Below, in pieces: positions 42,304-53,216 of a stretch of DNA of 64,000 nt. The first letter of the stretch is position 1. Each line of letters opens with the position of its first letter. The notes beneath the pieces were generated by a model. The model made no database searches, had not been told where the DNA came from, and was given only the letters and a program-made list of their open reading frames with translations. The stretch comes from Sternotherus odoratus (taxonomy: Eukaryota > Chordata > Testudines > Kinosternidae). Made by a program: the position numbers and the translations under genes. The DNA lies in NCBI GenBank assembly GCA_032164245.1, contig JAVMKO010000005.1, forward strand, positions 41,940,133 through 42,004,132. Direction: 5' to 3'.

Positions 42304-45300
42304 GTAAGGGCGGGGCGGGCGCCTGGTTTCCGTAGGGCAGGGAGTGGGTTGCTATTGGGCGAGCTCCCATGGGGTGGGGGTGGGGTGCTGGGTGATGGGC
42401 TCTCGTGGGTCAGGGGGCACCTCGTTTCCATGGGGCAGGGCTGGGTTCTGTGGGGCAGGGGATTGATTCCTGTGGGGTGGGCTCCTATGGGATGAGGGTG
42501 CTGGTTTCCATGGGGTGTGTTGCTGTGTAAGTGAAGTGGTGGGGGGTTGGGCTCCTGGGGGGCTGGTGGTAGTCAGCAGGTTCCCATGAGGCAAGAAGGT
42601 GTCAGTGCTGAAGGGAATGGGTTGCTCTGGGGTAGACGATGTCTGGGGAGGGGGCTTCACATCATGTTTGCTATAGGATAGCATAGCCCGGTGAAGAGGC
42701 AGGATCCTCTCCCCCCCCCCCCCCCCCGCTTGATGCCTTTCTCCCTTCCAGGCCACATTCAGATGAGCTGTTTCTGCTGTGAAATGACCCTTGTGGTGGC
42801 CTGGTGGACACGTGGGATTCTGGGGTCTGCACCCAACAGCTGTGATAGCGGAGTAAACTGTCACATCCTGGCAAACCATTGGGCCCCTGAGCAGTCTTAG
42901 CTGGAGTCTTTTATAGCACCCAGCAACACCTGGTGCTTGCAAGTACCACTGGTCTGCATGTTTGTATCCATGAAATATTCACTGTGGTGGCCCTCTTGGG
43001 GGGACTGCAGAGTCTCCATTAAAGTTATGCACTTTCTTAGTGACTAGAGGGTACAGTTTGGATACAAGATCTGCACCCTGAAGCCCTACATAGCAGGCTG
43101 GGAGGAGGATGGATTTACCTATAAGGGGATTCACTATAAAGAGAGAGGGTGCTGTGCTCTCTGGGACGACAGAAATGTTACTCTTCCCAGGGCTCTTCAC
43201 AAGAATTGGGGAGGGAGAAGGGCAAAACGAAAGGCTCTGAGTGGAGTTTGTCACCACTAACCTTTGGAACTTATGTTTCCCAATCCATGGTAACATAGCT
43301 CCCCTCAGTGGTGTCTGTGCACAGATAAGAGTATATCATTTCTTTTGATTTCTCTCCTTTTTATTTAAAAATAGTGCATCTAATTGCAGCTCTCCTTCAG
43401 ATCTGATTTTAAGGAGATATAACTGACTGTCGGGTCAAGGAGATGGGGACTTTACCTTTGGGGAGGAAGAGTGAACTACTGAGTCCAGCGACCCAGCTGT
43501 GTCAAGGTCACAATGAGGGCCCCAAGAAGAGCTGTGCTCCCTGCCTTAGGAGGTGTCAGTTTTGGGGTGAGGCATAGCCCCCCAATTATAAAGGTACTTA
43601 GATGTGCAAAGTCAGTGGTCAGTAGCAGGTACTCCTTCAGGGAGAAGGACAGACTGTACTTACTGAGGCAAAGACATGAGATCCTGCTTATTGCCTGCCA
43701 ACCAAGCTTCATGCATTGGGCCAGGGCAAGCCCTGTCACCTGTTTTAGCTTGAGGTTCCTATTAGTGCTTTTTGCTGATCACTGTGTCTGGAGTTATTTC
43801 CCATCAATAGTTTGAGGCTTTTCACCTCTGGAAAAACCTCAAGCCTTTTGCCAGCAACTGGGAAGCAGATTGTACCTGCCAACAAAATTCTGTCTGATAT
43901 TTGTACTGTTCTGTGGAGCAAATCTGGCAGGGTCAGCCATATAGTCCTATCCAGGAGCTAACAGACTGTTAGAGAGGGAAGTAAATGTAGAGCTGCAGCT
44001 AATGCCTTTATGTTGGTGACTAGGTTGAAATGGATTGCTTCCATCAGACCTGTGTACACCACAAAGTTGTTTCTTTGCCAGTTCTTAAATTGTGATTAAT
44101 ATTGTGCCAAAATCCTTGATTTTTTTCCCTCTGGGTTAATTTCCTCCTAATTAGCTGTTGGCATCCTGGTGTACCGCCTCTTTTAAGAGTGGCCAGGTGT
44201 ATCTGAATCAAATGGCATAATGGCCTATGGTTATCTGAAATTCTACCATTCTTCTTTGAATATAAAGGAAGGTGCAATAACTGATGCTTATTTGGGAATT
44301 GGCATTCTCTTAGTACCCCTCTTTTGTTTAGCATCAGTCAGTAGCTTGTGTCTTTATGTCCACAAGCTAGTCGGGAGGTACAGGTTTTGCAGGGAACAGG
44401 GCAATTCAATAGCAATCCAAAAGTTTGTGGTTGGACCTTTATTTTTTGTTTGTGGCTTCTGTCCAGGAAGGAGGCTGTGCTATTCTCTCATCCCACCACT
44501 GTTTTGAAGAATTTTGTGGCTTCTTTAGAGGTACCAGTATATTGCTTCTGTATGTTATGTTCATTTCATGGATAGGGTAGCATTGGATGGTGTAGCATGG
44601 GAGATGTCAGTGCTGTAGCTGTTTGTGTCACTGGAGGACTTCAGGCACGTGTGGGTCAGCTGTACAAATCTTGGCACACTCAGTATCTGTGTGCACTGAG
44701 CTATGGTGTTTACATTAGTGCAGTCTTAGTTCTTGCTATATGGTAAAACTGGTTCAGTCTCACAGACAAAGGGAAGGATGTTCAAACATATCCTAAACTG
44801 GGACAAGGGGGAAGTTAATAGCAGAGTTGATTCTGGGGGCTTTTACCACCAGGTCATGGATTCTGATATAATCCATTAGTAGTGACCCAAGTTGGTTATC
44901 ACCTGATTTTAATTCCTGTGAAATAAGCAGGTCCCTCACTTTGGATCCTAGTGAAGAGGTATTTACATCACAAACCCCACCATCTGTGTGCCTTGAGTAG
45001 CTCCATTGCTAGCAGATAAGCCAGGCACTGAATAGATCTGACTGAATTCCCCTCTTGCCACAAGAAATCCTAAAATCATCTAGTGACTTATTTTTCCCCT
45101 TTAACTGCAGCAGTCTCTCTTGGGATAGGAGAGAGTGCTCTTGAACTGCAGTGTACCCATTTAATGAGCTTAGTTTGTGGTTCCTATTTCATGCCTGATC
45201 CAAGTGTGCTCTTCTTTAACTTGAAACTAGGTGTGTTTGAGCAGTGAGCGTAAGACTGGATCTTGTAGTTAAAAATGGCCTTGTACCCTTTGTGCTGAAT

Positions 45301-48300
45301 AGCTCTCATGCTTGGCAACAACTTGAACTTGCTTGTCCAAGAGTAAAACTGTTCTGGTGGCTGTTGTACCCTTGAGTGCTACAGATCTTCCAGTGTGTGC
45401 ATGGAATCAGAGCTGGGAAGCGTGCTTGGTGCTGATTTACCATGGCTCCATTGGTCTGTACTTAATTGCTTATAATTGCTTCTGTATGAAACCGACCCTC
45501 CGGCTGCGTGAGTTGATAGCAAACCTTCTCTCTAGATCGGTGGTTCCCAACGTGGGGCGCATGCCCCACAGGGGGGCAATTTGATTTTTAAGGGGGGCAA
45601 TTCAAGAATGAGTTATTAACAGCAAATTTTTTGCATTTCTTATGGTTCTAGGGGCCTCATATACCGCCGATGCCCCCACCCCTGGCGGCCGCTTGGAGGG
45701 GCTCTGCACTCCAAGTGCAAACTGTTTGCACTTAAGTGCAATCTGCCCGCGTGCATGCTTTAGCCCATGCCTGGTGTATCACCATCACAACCATCAAAGT
45801 GCATTTCACTTCATAAGTTTTTCTCACATTTATTGCTTTCATAAACCCTATGCATAAAATGAGTAGTGCAAGCAAGAAAAAAGTTCGTCAGTATTCAGAG
45901 GAATATTTAAAATTTGGTTTCATACCCGCTATCCATGATGAAAATGATCCTTAAAATGATCAAAGTATTACAGAAAAAGCTTCCATTAAAATTATTTTAT
46001 ATTTATGCATTTCAGTTCTCTATTATATGTTTTGAATCTTTATTTGCTATTTTTTCATATCACTTCATATTATTATTCTTTTAACAATTTCTTAGTGATT
46101 TCTTCCTCAGTACTTCAACTGTCCTTTCGTTCTTTTATTTTTCTCTTTCATGGATGCCATGTTCTTTGGAAGCTTGTTTAGACCAAGTTAATGGTCTTTT
46201 AGGCTTCCTCCACGTGAATAGGAGTTCACTTTTTGAATAATAAGAATTATATGTCACGGGGGGGGGGGGGGGAGGCATCAGGATTTTAGAGATGCTTAGC
46301 TGGGGCATGGCCAAAAAAAGGTTGGGAACCACTGCTCTAGATGCAGAGTGGGAGCAGTAGCTCTAGCTTCTTCTCTCGCCATCTCACCCCTGGTTTGGCC
46401 AAGCCCCTGTGATGGAGGGTCTGCAATCTCTGTAGTCCGTTTAGTCCCTTACCTCTCCACTGAGCCTGACTATGCAACCTCAGGGTGGGTTGATCTTCCT
46501 ACACAGCAGCTGCTAGCACTTCCATTGAAATCTGAGTACTGTATGTATTTAATGCCAGTTGTCTGAGTAGCTTTATGATGCGGATTTCTGTCCTGCTAGG
46601 TACTGCACTGAGGCCAACTCCTGTTTCACAGCTGCTGAACAGCTGTCAGATGGAAATGACTCTTGGCTGCTGACCCAGGCTCAATATTCCATTTCCCATC
46701 CCAGGTGTCCAGCCCTCTCCAGTGTGCAACATCCAAGACAGCTGATGTCTGCCAGCTGCCCTCTTCCCAAAATGTTTGGGTAGGGATCATTGATGGCCAG
46801 TCCTCCCAGTGTCTTATGTGCTCCTCTCCCCATTCCTCTGCAGCTCCATGTATTATGATGAGGATGGGGATCTCGCCCATGAATTCTATGAGGAGACAAT
46901 TGTCACCAAGAATGGGAGGAAGCGCGCCAAACTGAAAAGGATCCACAAGAACCTGATACCTCAGGTAATGTGCTCAGAAAAAGAAGTGACCCTATGGTAA
47001 CAGGTTTGGGCCCTTTGACCTGATGTGCTGGGATTCCACTGAGTCAGCCTATTCTGCCAGCCAGGGTTCCCTTTACCTGGCCTTGCTGGGCTAGGCTCAC
47101 AAGCCTCTTCCAATCAAGCACCCAGGCAGGGCCACACCCAACTGCACAGAGAGACAGAGATCTGCTCTGGGAAGATTTGGCCTTAGAGGCTTACCCCAAC
47201 TTGCTGGTGCCCACTCTCTTTAAGGGGTACAAACCCAAAGATTTTCTGAAATTTTCCCCCGCCTTATGCTTCAATACTTTTGTTAGTCTTTAAGGTGACA
47301 CAGGACTCTTAGTCTGGATCTGCAGAAGTGACAAACATGGCTACCTCTCTGATTCTAGACAGAACAAAGCAGATAACTGACTAAATAAAACACAATATGC
47401 AAGTTGGGCTCCAGTATACTTAACAGGTTACAAAAAAGCAGTATCAGAGCCGTGTTAGTCTGGATCTGCAAAAGCGACATAGAGACCTGTGGTACTTTAT
47501 AGGGCTTGTCCTCACTGGGGGGGCTGGGGGAATCGATGGCCTGCCGGCGGCACGCTCCCCCGTCGACTCCAGCTTGCTCTTCCCGGCAAGCTGGAGTTCC
47601 GGAGTCGATGGGGGAGCCGCAGGCGATCGATTTATCACGCCTTAACAAGACGCGATAAATCGATCGCCAGAAGATCAATCCCGCACCGCGGGAGTGAAGA
47701 TGAGCCCATAGACTAACAGATGTAGTAGAGACGGGGTTGGCAACCTTTCAGAAGTGGTGTGCAGAGTCTTCGTTTATTCACTTTGATTGAAGGTTTCACA
47801 GGCCGGTAATACATTTTAATGTTTTTTTAGAAGGTGTCTCTCTGTCTATATATTATAACTAAACTATTGTTGTATTGTAAAATAAATAAGGTTTTCAAAA
47901 TGTTTAAGAAGCCTATTTAAAATTAAATTAAAATGCTGATCTGGGGTCCCATTCACCTAGGCCGGCAGCGGGCTGAGTCTCTATGGCTGAGACCCTGGCT
48001 GGCAAGGGGCCGGCAGCCAGAACCCCAGACCAGCAGCAGGCTGAGCGGAGTCAGCGTCCGGGATCCCAGACCTGCAGTGGGATGAGCGGCTCAGCCCCAT
48101 CGGCTCCTGCCAGCTGGGATCCCAGCTGCCAGACCCGCTCAGCCCGCTGCCGGTCTGGTGTCCCTGCCCTGCCCACATAGAGTGAATACTTACCTTCTTC
48201 CTGGTTCTGGCCCATTCTCCTCCTCTCTCTCTTTGCACTGAGTTGAGGGTGGGAGTGCACTGAGTAGAGGGCTGGGGGTGAAGGAGCTGGCTGGGAGTTG

Positions 48301-51300
48301 GGGTGTAGGGTCTGGCCAGGAGCTAGAATGAGGGAGAGGGCTCAGGGTTGGGGCAGGAGGTTTGGGCGTGGAGTGCTTACCTGGGCAGCTCCCATTTGGT
48401 GCTCAGGGTGGGGATGTGGGGAGTGCAAGAGTCAGGATGTGGGGAGTGCCAGTGTCAGGGCTGGGGGGAGGGGTTTGAAGGAGTCAAGCAGAGGGCTGGG
48501 TGTGTGAGGAGGGTACGGGGGTCAGAGCAGGGTCCTGGGGGGTGTGATGGGCTCAGGGCAGAGGACTGTGTGTGTGGGGGGGATGTCAGGGCAGAGGGCT
48601 GGGGGTGTGGGCTGGGGTCCTGGGGGTGCTCCAGCCCCCTGCCCTGAGTGATTCATGGCAGGGGGCTGGAGAGGATATGCCCTGATTCCACCCCCTTCCC
48701 CAAGGCCCTGCCCCCGCTTCTTCGCTGCTCCGGGCAGAGGCAGAGAACACCCTGTGGCTCCCTTTTGTCCCCCACCCTTGCAAGGGCCATTGGCCAGGAG
48801 GGCTAACGAGGAGGAGGAGGGGCAGGAACCCACCACACTGTGGGAAGAGGCAGGGGAGCAAGGCAGGGCCAAGGTTCTGCCTTCTGCACCTGTAGGAGGT
48901 ACCTGGGGAAGCACCCTGCTCCCATGGGAGGAGGCGGGGGCGGAGAAGAGGAGGCCGGGCTGGGTAGGATTTTTAATGGCATGCTGCAGGCGTGCCATTA
49001 AAAATTGGCTCACGTGCCATCTTTGGCAAGCGTGCCATAGGTTGCCGACCCCTGCATTAGAGTATAAGCTTTCGTGGGTGAATGCATGCATCCGACAAAG
49101 TGGGTAGTGTTACAAAAAGGTAACAGGTTACAAAAAGTAATTGTACCCTAAATGAAGTGTCCTGTGACACATTAAAGACTGGGTATTGTAAAGTGGGTAT
49201 TAGCCCACGAAAGCTTATGCTTCAATACTTTAGTCTTTAAGGTGCCACAGGACTCTTTGTCACTTCTGCAATTCCAGACTAACACAGCTACCTCTCTGAT
49301 TCTGTACCCTAAATGTTGTTTTAGGCAGGTTGCAAAGTTTGTGTGGTTCAGAGTTTGTTATATTTCTTTTCACACTGGACCCCTGTCTCAGTCTGGACTC
49401 CTCCCCTGCCTTCCCTTCAGTGGCTTTAGCAGTCTTTCTTCTTGGGCAGACAGGCCATGGAGAGGATTCCCGTTTGTCTTCCTCCCCACTGTGAATCCTT
49501 TGTTTCCCAAACTTGACCCCCATTCCTTTCTAGTGGAAAGTTACAAGAAGTTCCAGGTAATGTTTAGTATCAGGTGACAAGACCACCTGACTCTGTGGTA
49601 TCTGAGTCTGTGAGTCTGGGGCAGTATGGAACATCCTCAGGAAGGCCAAATCTTTTCTGATGGGCCATCTGCCCTGTCTGGCTTTTCCATAGTTGAACCT
49701 GAAGTGTTAGCAGTGGGTATCACCCAAAGTAGCATAGTTGAAATATAACTACAGAGTCAATATTCCTAACTTCAGATGCAGGTATTTGTATGCAGGCATA
49801 CAAATTGTATAATCACATTCAGTATATTATAACCTTTCCAATGATCTCTTACAAGACCCATCTTGCATAAAGTACGTGTCTGTTATGTCAATTATATCAT
49901 AAGCATATTTTCATAAAGAGTATGAAGTGAGAAGTCAGTGTGCCAAACTGAAAAGGATCTAAAAGAGCCTGATACCTCAGGTAACGTGCTCAGAAGCAAA
50001 AGCGACCCTTGTGGGGATTTGTCCGGTAATACGTTAGCGTGCTATGCAGGACGCCTGGGTTCCTTTGTGATCTCTTTACCCATGGGGAACCTGGAATTTG
50101 TGCCGGGTCTCATCCCCTGAAATTCTAGTGGTAGCTCACTGCAATCCTGACTAGATATATCAATGGGACAATGGCTTTCAACAGTACATGGAAACCTTTT
50201 GCCCAGATTATCTTATGCTCAAAGCTCCAGAAGGGAAGGGTGAATATACCACCCCTACCCTTGTGCCCAGGCCTCCTTGTTCTGAAGCAGAAATAAGATT
50301 AATGGGCACCTATGTATGGGGGTGTTCTGAAAATCCTGCGTGATCAAGTGCCTGGCTCAACCCCCCTTACTTCACTACAGGGGTGAGAGAAACAACTATT
50401 AAATAACTTAACCGTTTTAAACACTAGTTGCCAGACAGCAAATGCCAGGGAAGCTCTGACATTGGTATACCCCATGAAGCCACTTGATGGCGCCAGTCTG
50501 AAGCAAAATCCAAACTGACTTCCTGAACTGGCACAGTGAGGTCAGGCAAGCCAATTAGCATGATACACTTGTATCAGGATGACCCTGGTTTCTGAAGCCA
50601 ACAATCTGACCTTAAAAATGAACATTGACTCCCTGTTCTGTGATTACAGTATTAACACTCAGTACTTATATAAATCCCCTTCATTTTGAAACCATCTGTT
50701 CAGGTCCTTGGATTTATCTTTTGCTACATTGTTCCTTTTACAGTTTATAATAAACAGTCCTAAAATCAGACAAAAGAATAAATAAGGGGGGGAGGGAGAG
50801 TCAGATATAGGAAGGGACTGGGGGATCAGAGGTTCTAAATCTTGGGTATTGGTTATGATTTGACTAGCTTTCAGGGGTTTAAAATTGAGAAGTGCTGAAG
50901 TAGATGTTAGCGTAAAGCAGACTTCATGCCAACACAGCAGTATGGCCTCTAGGACAGTGAAAATGGGTGTGTTGTTGCAGTCTGACAGTTCAGTGGCTAC
51001 TATGTAATGAGTTGGGGGGGGGGGGTAGGGTCTCAGTCCAGCTTCTAGTGAGCAGCTGTCCATATTGCACAGTTGCCACTAATTGACACCATTGTTGGCA
51101 TTCTCAGGAGAGAGGCTCAATGGGCTGTGGGAAGCAAGCTCCCCTTTTACCCTTTGAGGGGATTCATCTGCACAGTGGAGCGAGGCACATAGAGAAGATG
51201 CAGTTTCTACCACCACTGCCTGTGCTGTATCTGTTTAATGGACAGGAGTCCTCATTCTCCAGGACTGTTGGGCTGGCACCTTTCACGAGCACTTAAAAAT

Positions 51301-52685
51301 AAACTCTGCCTAGCTTTTTGCCAGGACTGATATAGCAATGGATACAGACGAAGCCATGATTTCTAGCAGTGGCCACAAGAATTCTCATCTGTTCCAAGGC
51401 TTTTGTATGTAGCTATGAAGGTCTTGTTTGTTTTGCAAAATACATTTGTTGCAGTCACACTATACCCAGGCACCATATGAGCTTTCTAGCAGCTGCTGCC
51501 ATGTGACAGAACCAGTCCACGTTGTCATGAACCAAGCAAGACCCATTAATTGTGAGCCCACAGATCAAGGCATTCCTTAGTTCCTTTTTTCGTACACTCC
51601 TGCAAAAACTGTGGCTGTTCTCTAGAAAATAACAGCTCTTTTATTAAATGTAATAAAACTGTCTTCCTCCGTTTTTGTCATCCTTGCAATAGGCCTTTGT
51701 CCTTCGCTAGCGTCTTATAGTTCAGGCCCTCTAGAAGCCTTGCAAACACAAACTAACCAGTTTGATTCCAAGAAGCATCATCACCATACTGCAGGTGGAG
51801 AAATGTAAGCACAAAGGGCGAAATGACTTCTCTTCCCATATTCTAAACACTAGACCATGTTCCCAGCCTCTCCAGTCTAGCGGGGATTGCCCTGGTTCAA
51901 GCTAGTTCTGATCCCTCTGTGAAACCAGAGAATAAAAGCTACTAGCGCGCACATCCTTTGCCTATAGACCCTGAAGCTACTTCGCTTTCTGAAGTGTGTG
52001 AAATGGAAGAATATTCACACCAGACAGAGCACATTAAATGCATAAAGTTTAAAGTTCTGCTTTATGCTTGTTATGGTCACAGTATCACTCCTTGGCCAGA
52101 AAGCTTGCTTGTGCACAAGTCTTTGATATTTTTTTTTTATTTATTTTTTTAATCTTTTCAGTCACTTAGAGGCTGGTCTTTGAAATGACTTTAATTTAAA
52201 GGTGCCAGACTAACAGCCCTGGAAGCTGACAACCTACTCGTCATGGGTCAGGTGAAATGTGGGGAGTGACAGGCCGAGCTGCTTCCCCTCCCCCCCCCCC
52301 ATTCTCATGCCATTGTCATTCAGACCCGTCGTGCTCAGTGTCTAGGATCTGAACACCTTAGTGTGACTCTTAGGGGCTACTTCTAGCAGCACATCCTGTC
52401 TGTTTTGCCTGCCTGGTGCTCCGTGTCAACCAACAGCTCAGTTGTGATGGTTTAATGGACTCTTGTCAATTAAGAACTGGACTAGAACATAAGCTCTATT
52501 GTCTGTCTCTATCTGCAGTGACTTGCAGAGCATGGGTCCTTTGTTTGCAGGCCTCTTCTTAGGACTCTGCTCTGACCAGTGTCTCCCCTGCCTCACTACA
52601 CTCCTTGCTCTTTTTTCAGGGTATAGTGAAACTGGAGCACCCTCGCATTCACGTGGACTTCCCCGTTATCATCTGCGAGGTCTGA
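42158..52685 (+). CDS. TUSC2: TUSC2 (FUS1), tumour suppressor 2 (gene span, three coding exons)
   Basis: The exons 42158-42303, 46844-46964 and 52620-52685 join to 333 nt, 110 aa, exactly the human length. The N-terminus MGASGSKARGLWPFAS is identical to human and provides Gly2 for N-myristoylation. The middle has the acidic DEDGDLAHEFYEETIVTKNG block and the C-terminus ends FPVIICEV. In mammals TUSC2 is a small mitochondrial and membrane-associated protein that affects calcium handling, apoptosis and kinase signalling. Only residues about 17-40 and scattered conservative positions differ from human. All introns are GT-AG and in phase. It lies downstream of RASSF1 on the same strand, as in human 3p21.3. 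Confidence 0.96.
42304..46843 (+). other. TUSC2: TUSC2 intron 1
   Basis: A 4.5-kb GT-AG intron. A C run lies at 42711-42728. The hAT element at 45538-46334 is the only clear transposon seen. The rest, 42740-45500, reads as ordinary AT-moderate intron with no recognised element or exon. Confidence 0.85.
45538..46334 (+). mobile_element. hAT element with residual transposase start, 797 bp
   Basis: The ends CGGTGGTTCCCAAC and GTTGGGAACCACTG form inverted repeats. A perfect 8-bp duplication CTCTAGAT flanks it (45530-45537 and 46335-46342). An ATG frame at 45859-45954 encodes 31 residues including YSEEYLKFGF. That resembles the N-terminal start of hAT/ZBED-type transposases, and then stops. It looks like an internal-deletion derivative. 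Confidence 0.88.
46844..46964 (+). CDS. TUSC2: TUSC2 exon 2
   Basis: It encodes residues 49-89, from GSMYYDEDGDLAHEFYEET to RKRAKLKRIHKNLIPQ, ending in phase 0 before gtaatg. Human has SMFYDEDG and QKRAKLRRVHKNLIPQ at the same places. A decayed copy of its 3' part sits at 49942-50009. Confidence 0.96.
47255..47358 (-). repeat. Sauropsid repeat fragment (shared with 47437 and 49195)
   Basis: It contains 'ttagtctttaaggtgacaca' and 'ggctacctctctgattct'. The reverse complement of this segment is the 5' part of the repeat inserted at 47437. I recognise the family as abundant in turtles and crocodilians, but I cannot name it. Confidence 0.6.
47502..47707. mobile_element. MITE with GGGCTTGTC / GATGAGCCC ends, 206 bp
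   Basis: The inverted ends are gggcttgtcctcac and gtgaagatgagccc. A 3-bp duplication ATA flanks them. The interior has two further hairpins, around 'actccagcttgc' / 'gcaagctggagt' and 'gcgatcgatttatc' / 'gataaatcgatcgc'. A 3-bp duplication and G-rich ends suggest a PIF/Harbinger-like origin, which is uncertain. Confidence 0.72.
47731..49054. mobile_element. hAT-type element inside the retro-element, 1324 bp
   Basis: The left end 'ggggttggcaacctttc' matches the right end 'ataggttgccgacccctg' as an inverted repeat. Flanks tagtagag (47723-47730) and cattagag (49055-49062) share 6 of 8 bases. The interior holds AT-rich then G-rich blocks, no transposase, and 'gtgccattaaaaattggc' near the right end. 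Confidence 0.8.
49195..49305 (-). repeat. Sauropsid repeat fragment, opposite orientation
   Basis: It holds 'cccacgaaagcttatgcttc', 'ttagtctttaaggtgccaca' and 'gctacctctctgattctg', the reverse complement of the repeat at 47437. The flanking inverted pair surrounds the nest. Confidence 0.65.
49942..50009 (+). pseudogene. TUSC2: Partial duplicate of TUSC2 exon 2 with splice donor
   Basis: Bases 49942-50009 align without gaps, at a constant offset of 3016, with 46926-46993: the last 39 bases of exon 2, the donor, and 29 bases of intron. The exon part differs at 3 of 39 positions. One change turns the His codon into TAA, so inclusion would end translation. The donor is intact (gtaacg), but no convincing acceptor lies immediately upstream. 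Confidence 0.9.
52620..52685 (+). CDS. TUSC2: TUSC2 exon 3 and stop
   Basis: It encodes GIVKLEHPRIHVDFPVIICEV and a TGA at 52683-52685, as the last 21 residues. The human tail is identical except LEH in place of LDH. The acceptor is a long T tract and cag. Confidence 0.96.
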   Translation, partial: GIVKLEHPRIHVDFPVIICEV

Positions 52686-53210
52686 GCTGTGGGGGGAGCG
52701 TGAGCTGCTGCTGTGTGCCAACAGTGCGCCCAACCTGCCCAGCCTTACCATACCTAATGTAACCACACAAGGCTGCCTTGTGTCCCTGAACCACAATGGA
52801 CTGTGAGCACAGACGTACACACACTCTTGACTTCGGAGCTCCTCTCCTCTGGAGGTGGAGAAAGAGATGGGGCGGTGCAGAATCGGCTAGCCACCTGGAA
52901 TAGAATTGGCTAGGGCTGTCTTCACAAGTCAGATGAGACGTGAGCTTGTTTAGCAACATTCTTAACAATAACCTCGACTGAGTCAGAAGATTGAAATCCT
53001 TCTCGTGGCTGCCATCAGATGTTTGGATGGATCACCAAACTGCCTGTGACACTCGTGTTTGAGGTTTTAAAGGGAGAGCCGTCCTGCATCTCTCACTAAA
53101 CAAAATCCCTGCTTCTCAGGTACCTGCCCCAGGTAGAGTTGAGGTCAGTTAATTCACTTCAGTGGGGCTGGGGCAGACCCCTAATGCCCCTTCCCTACAA
53201 AGTGGTGATG

Positions 53211-53216
53211 AATAAA
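53211..53216 (+). terminator. TUSC2: Possible proximal poly(A) signal of TUSC2
   Basis: AATAAA followed by 'agggtaatggtgtag' and a T/G-rich 'cctttgtggggagttg' within 35 bp. Confidence 0.45.

Larger units (their letters stand above)
41960..42340 (+). promoter_or_regulatory. TUSC2: CpG island and promoter of TUSC2
   Basis: A compact CpG-rich block covers the first exon. It has an E-box CACGTG at 41998-42003 and an ETS-type CCGGAAGT at 42057-42064, both common in TATA-less housekeeping promoters. Neither site has been tested. Confidence 0.75.
47437..49120 (+). mobile_element. Sauropsid retro-element copy carrying two nested transposons
   Basis: A perfect 16-bp duplication TAACAGGTTACAAAAA flanks this block (47421-47436 and 49121-49136), which points to target-primed insertion. 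The host repeat reads 'gagccgtgttagtctggatc', 'gactaacagatgta' and 'ataagctttcgtgggtgaat'. It is interrupted by elements at 47502-47707 and 47731-49054. Removing both restores a continuous short repeat. Confidence 0.75.
46965..52619 (+). other. TUSC2: TUSC2 intron 2
   Basis: A 5.7-kb intron. It contains a nest of transposons at 47255-49305 and a partial copy of exon 2 at 49942-50009. The stretch from 50010 to 52600 shows no recognised element. It has AT-rich runs near 52125-52155, a C run at 52290, and a pyrimidine tract before the acceptor ttttttcag. Confidence 0.85.
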
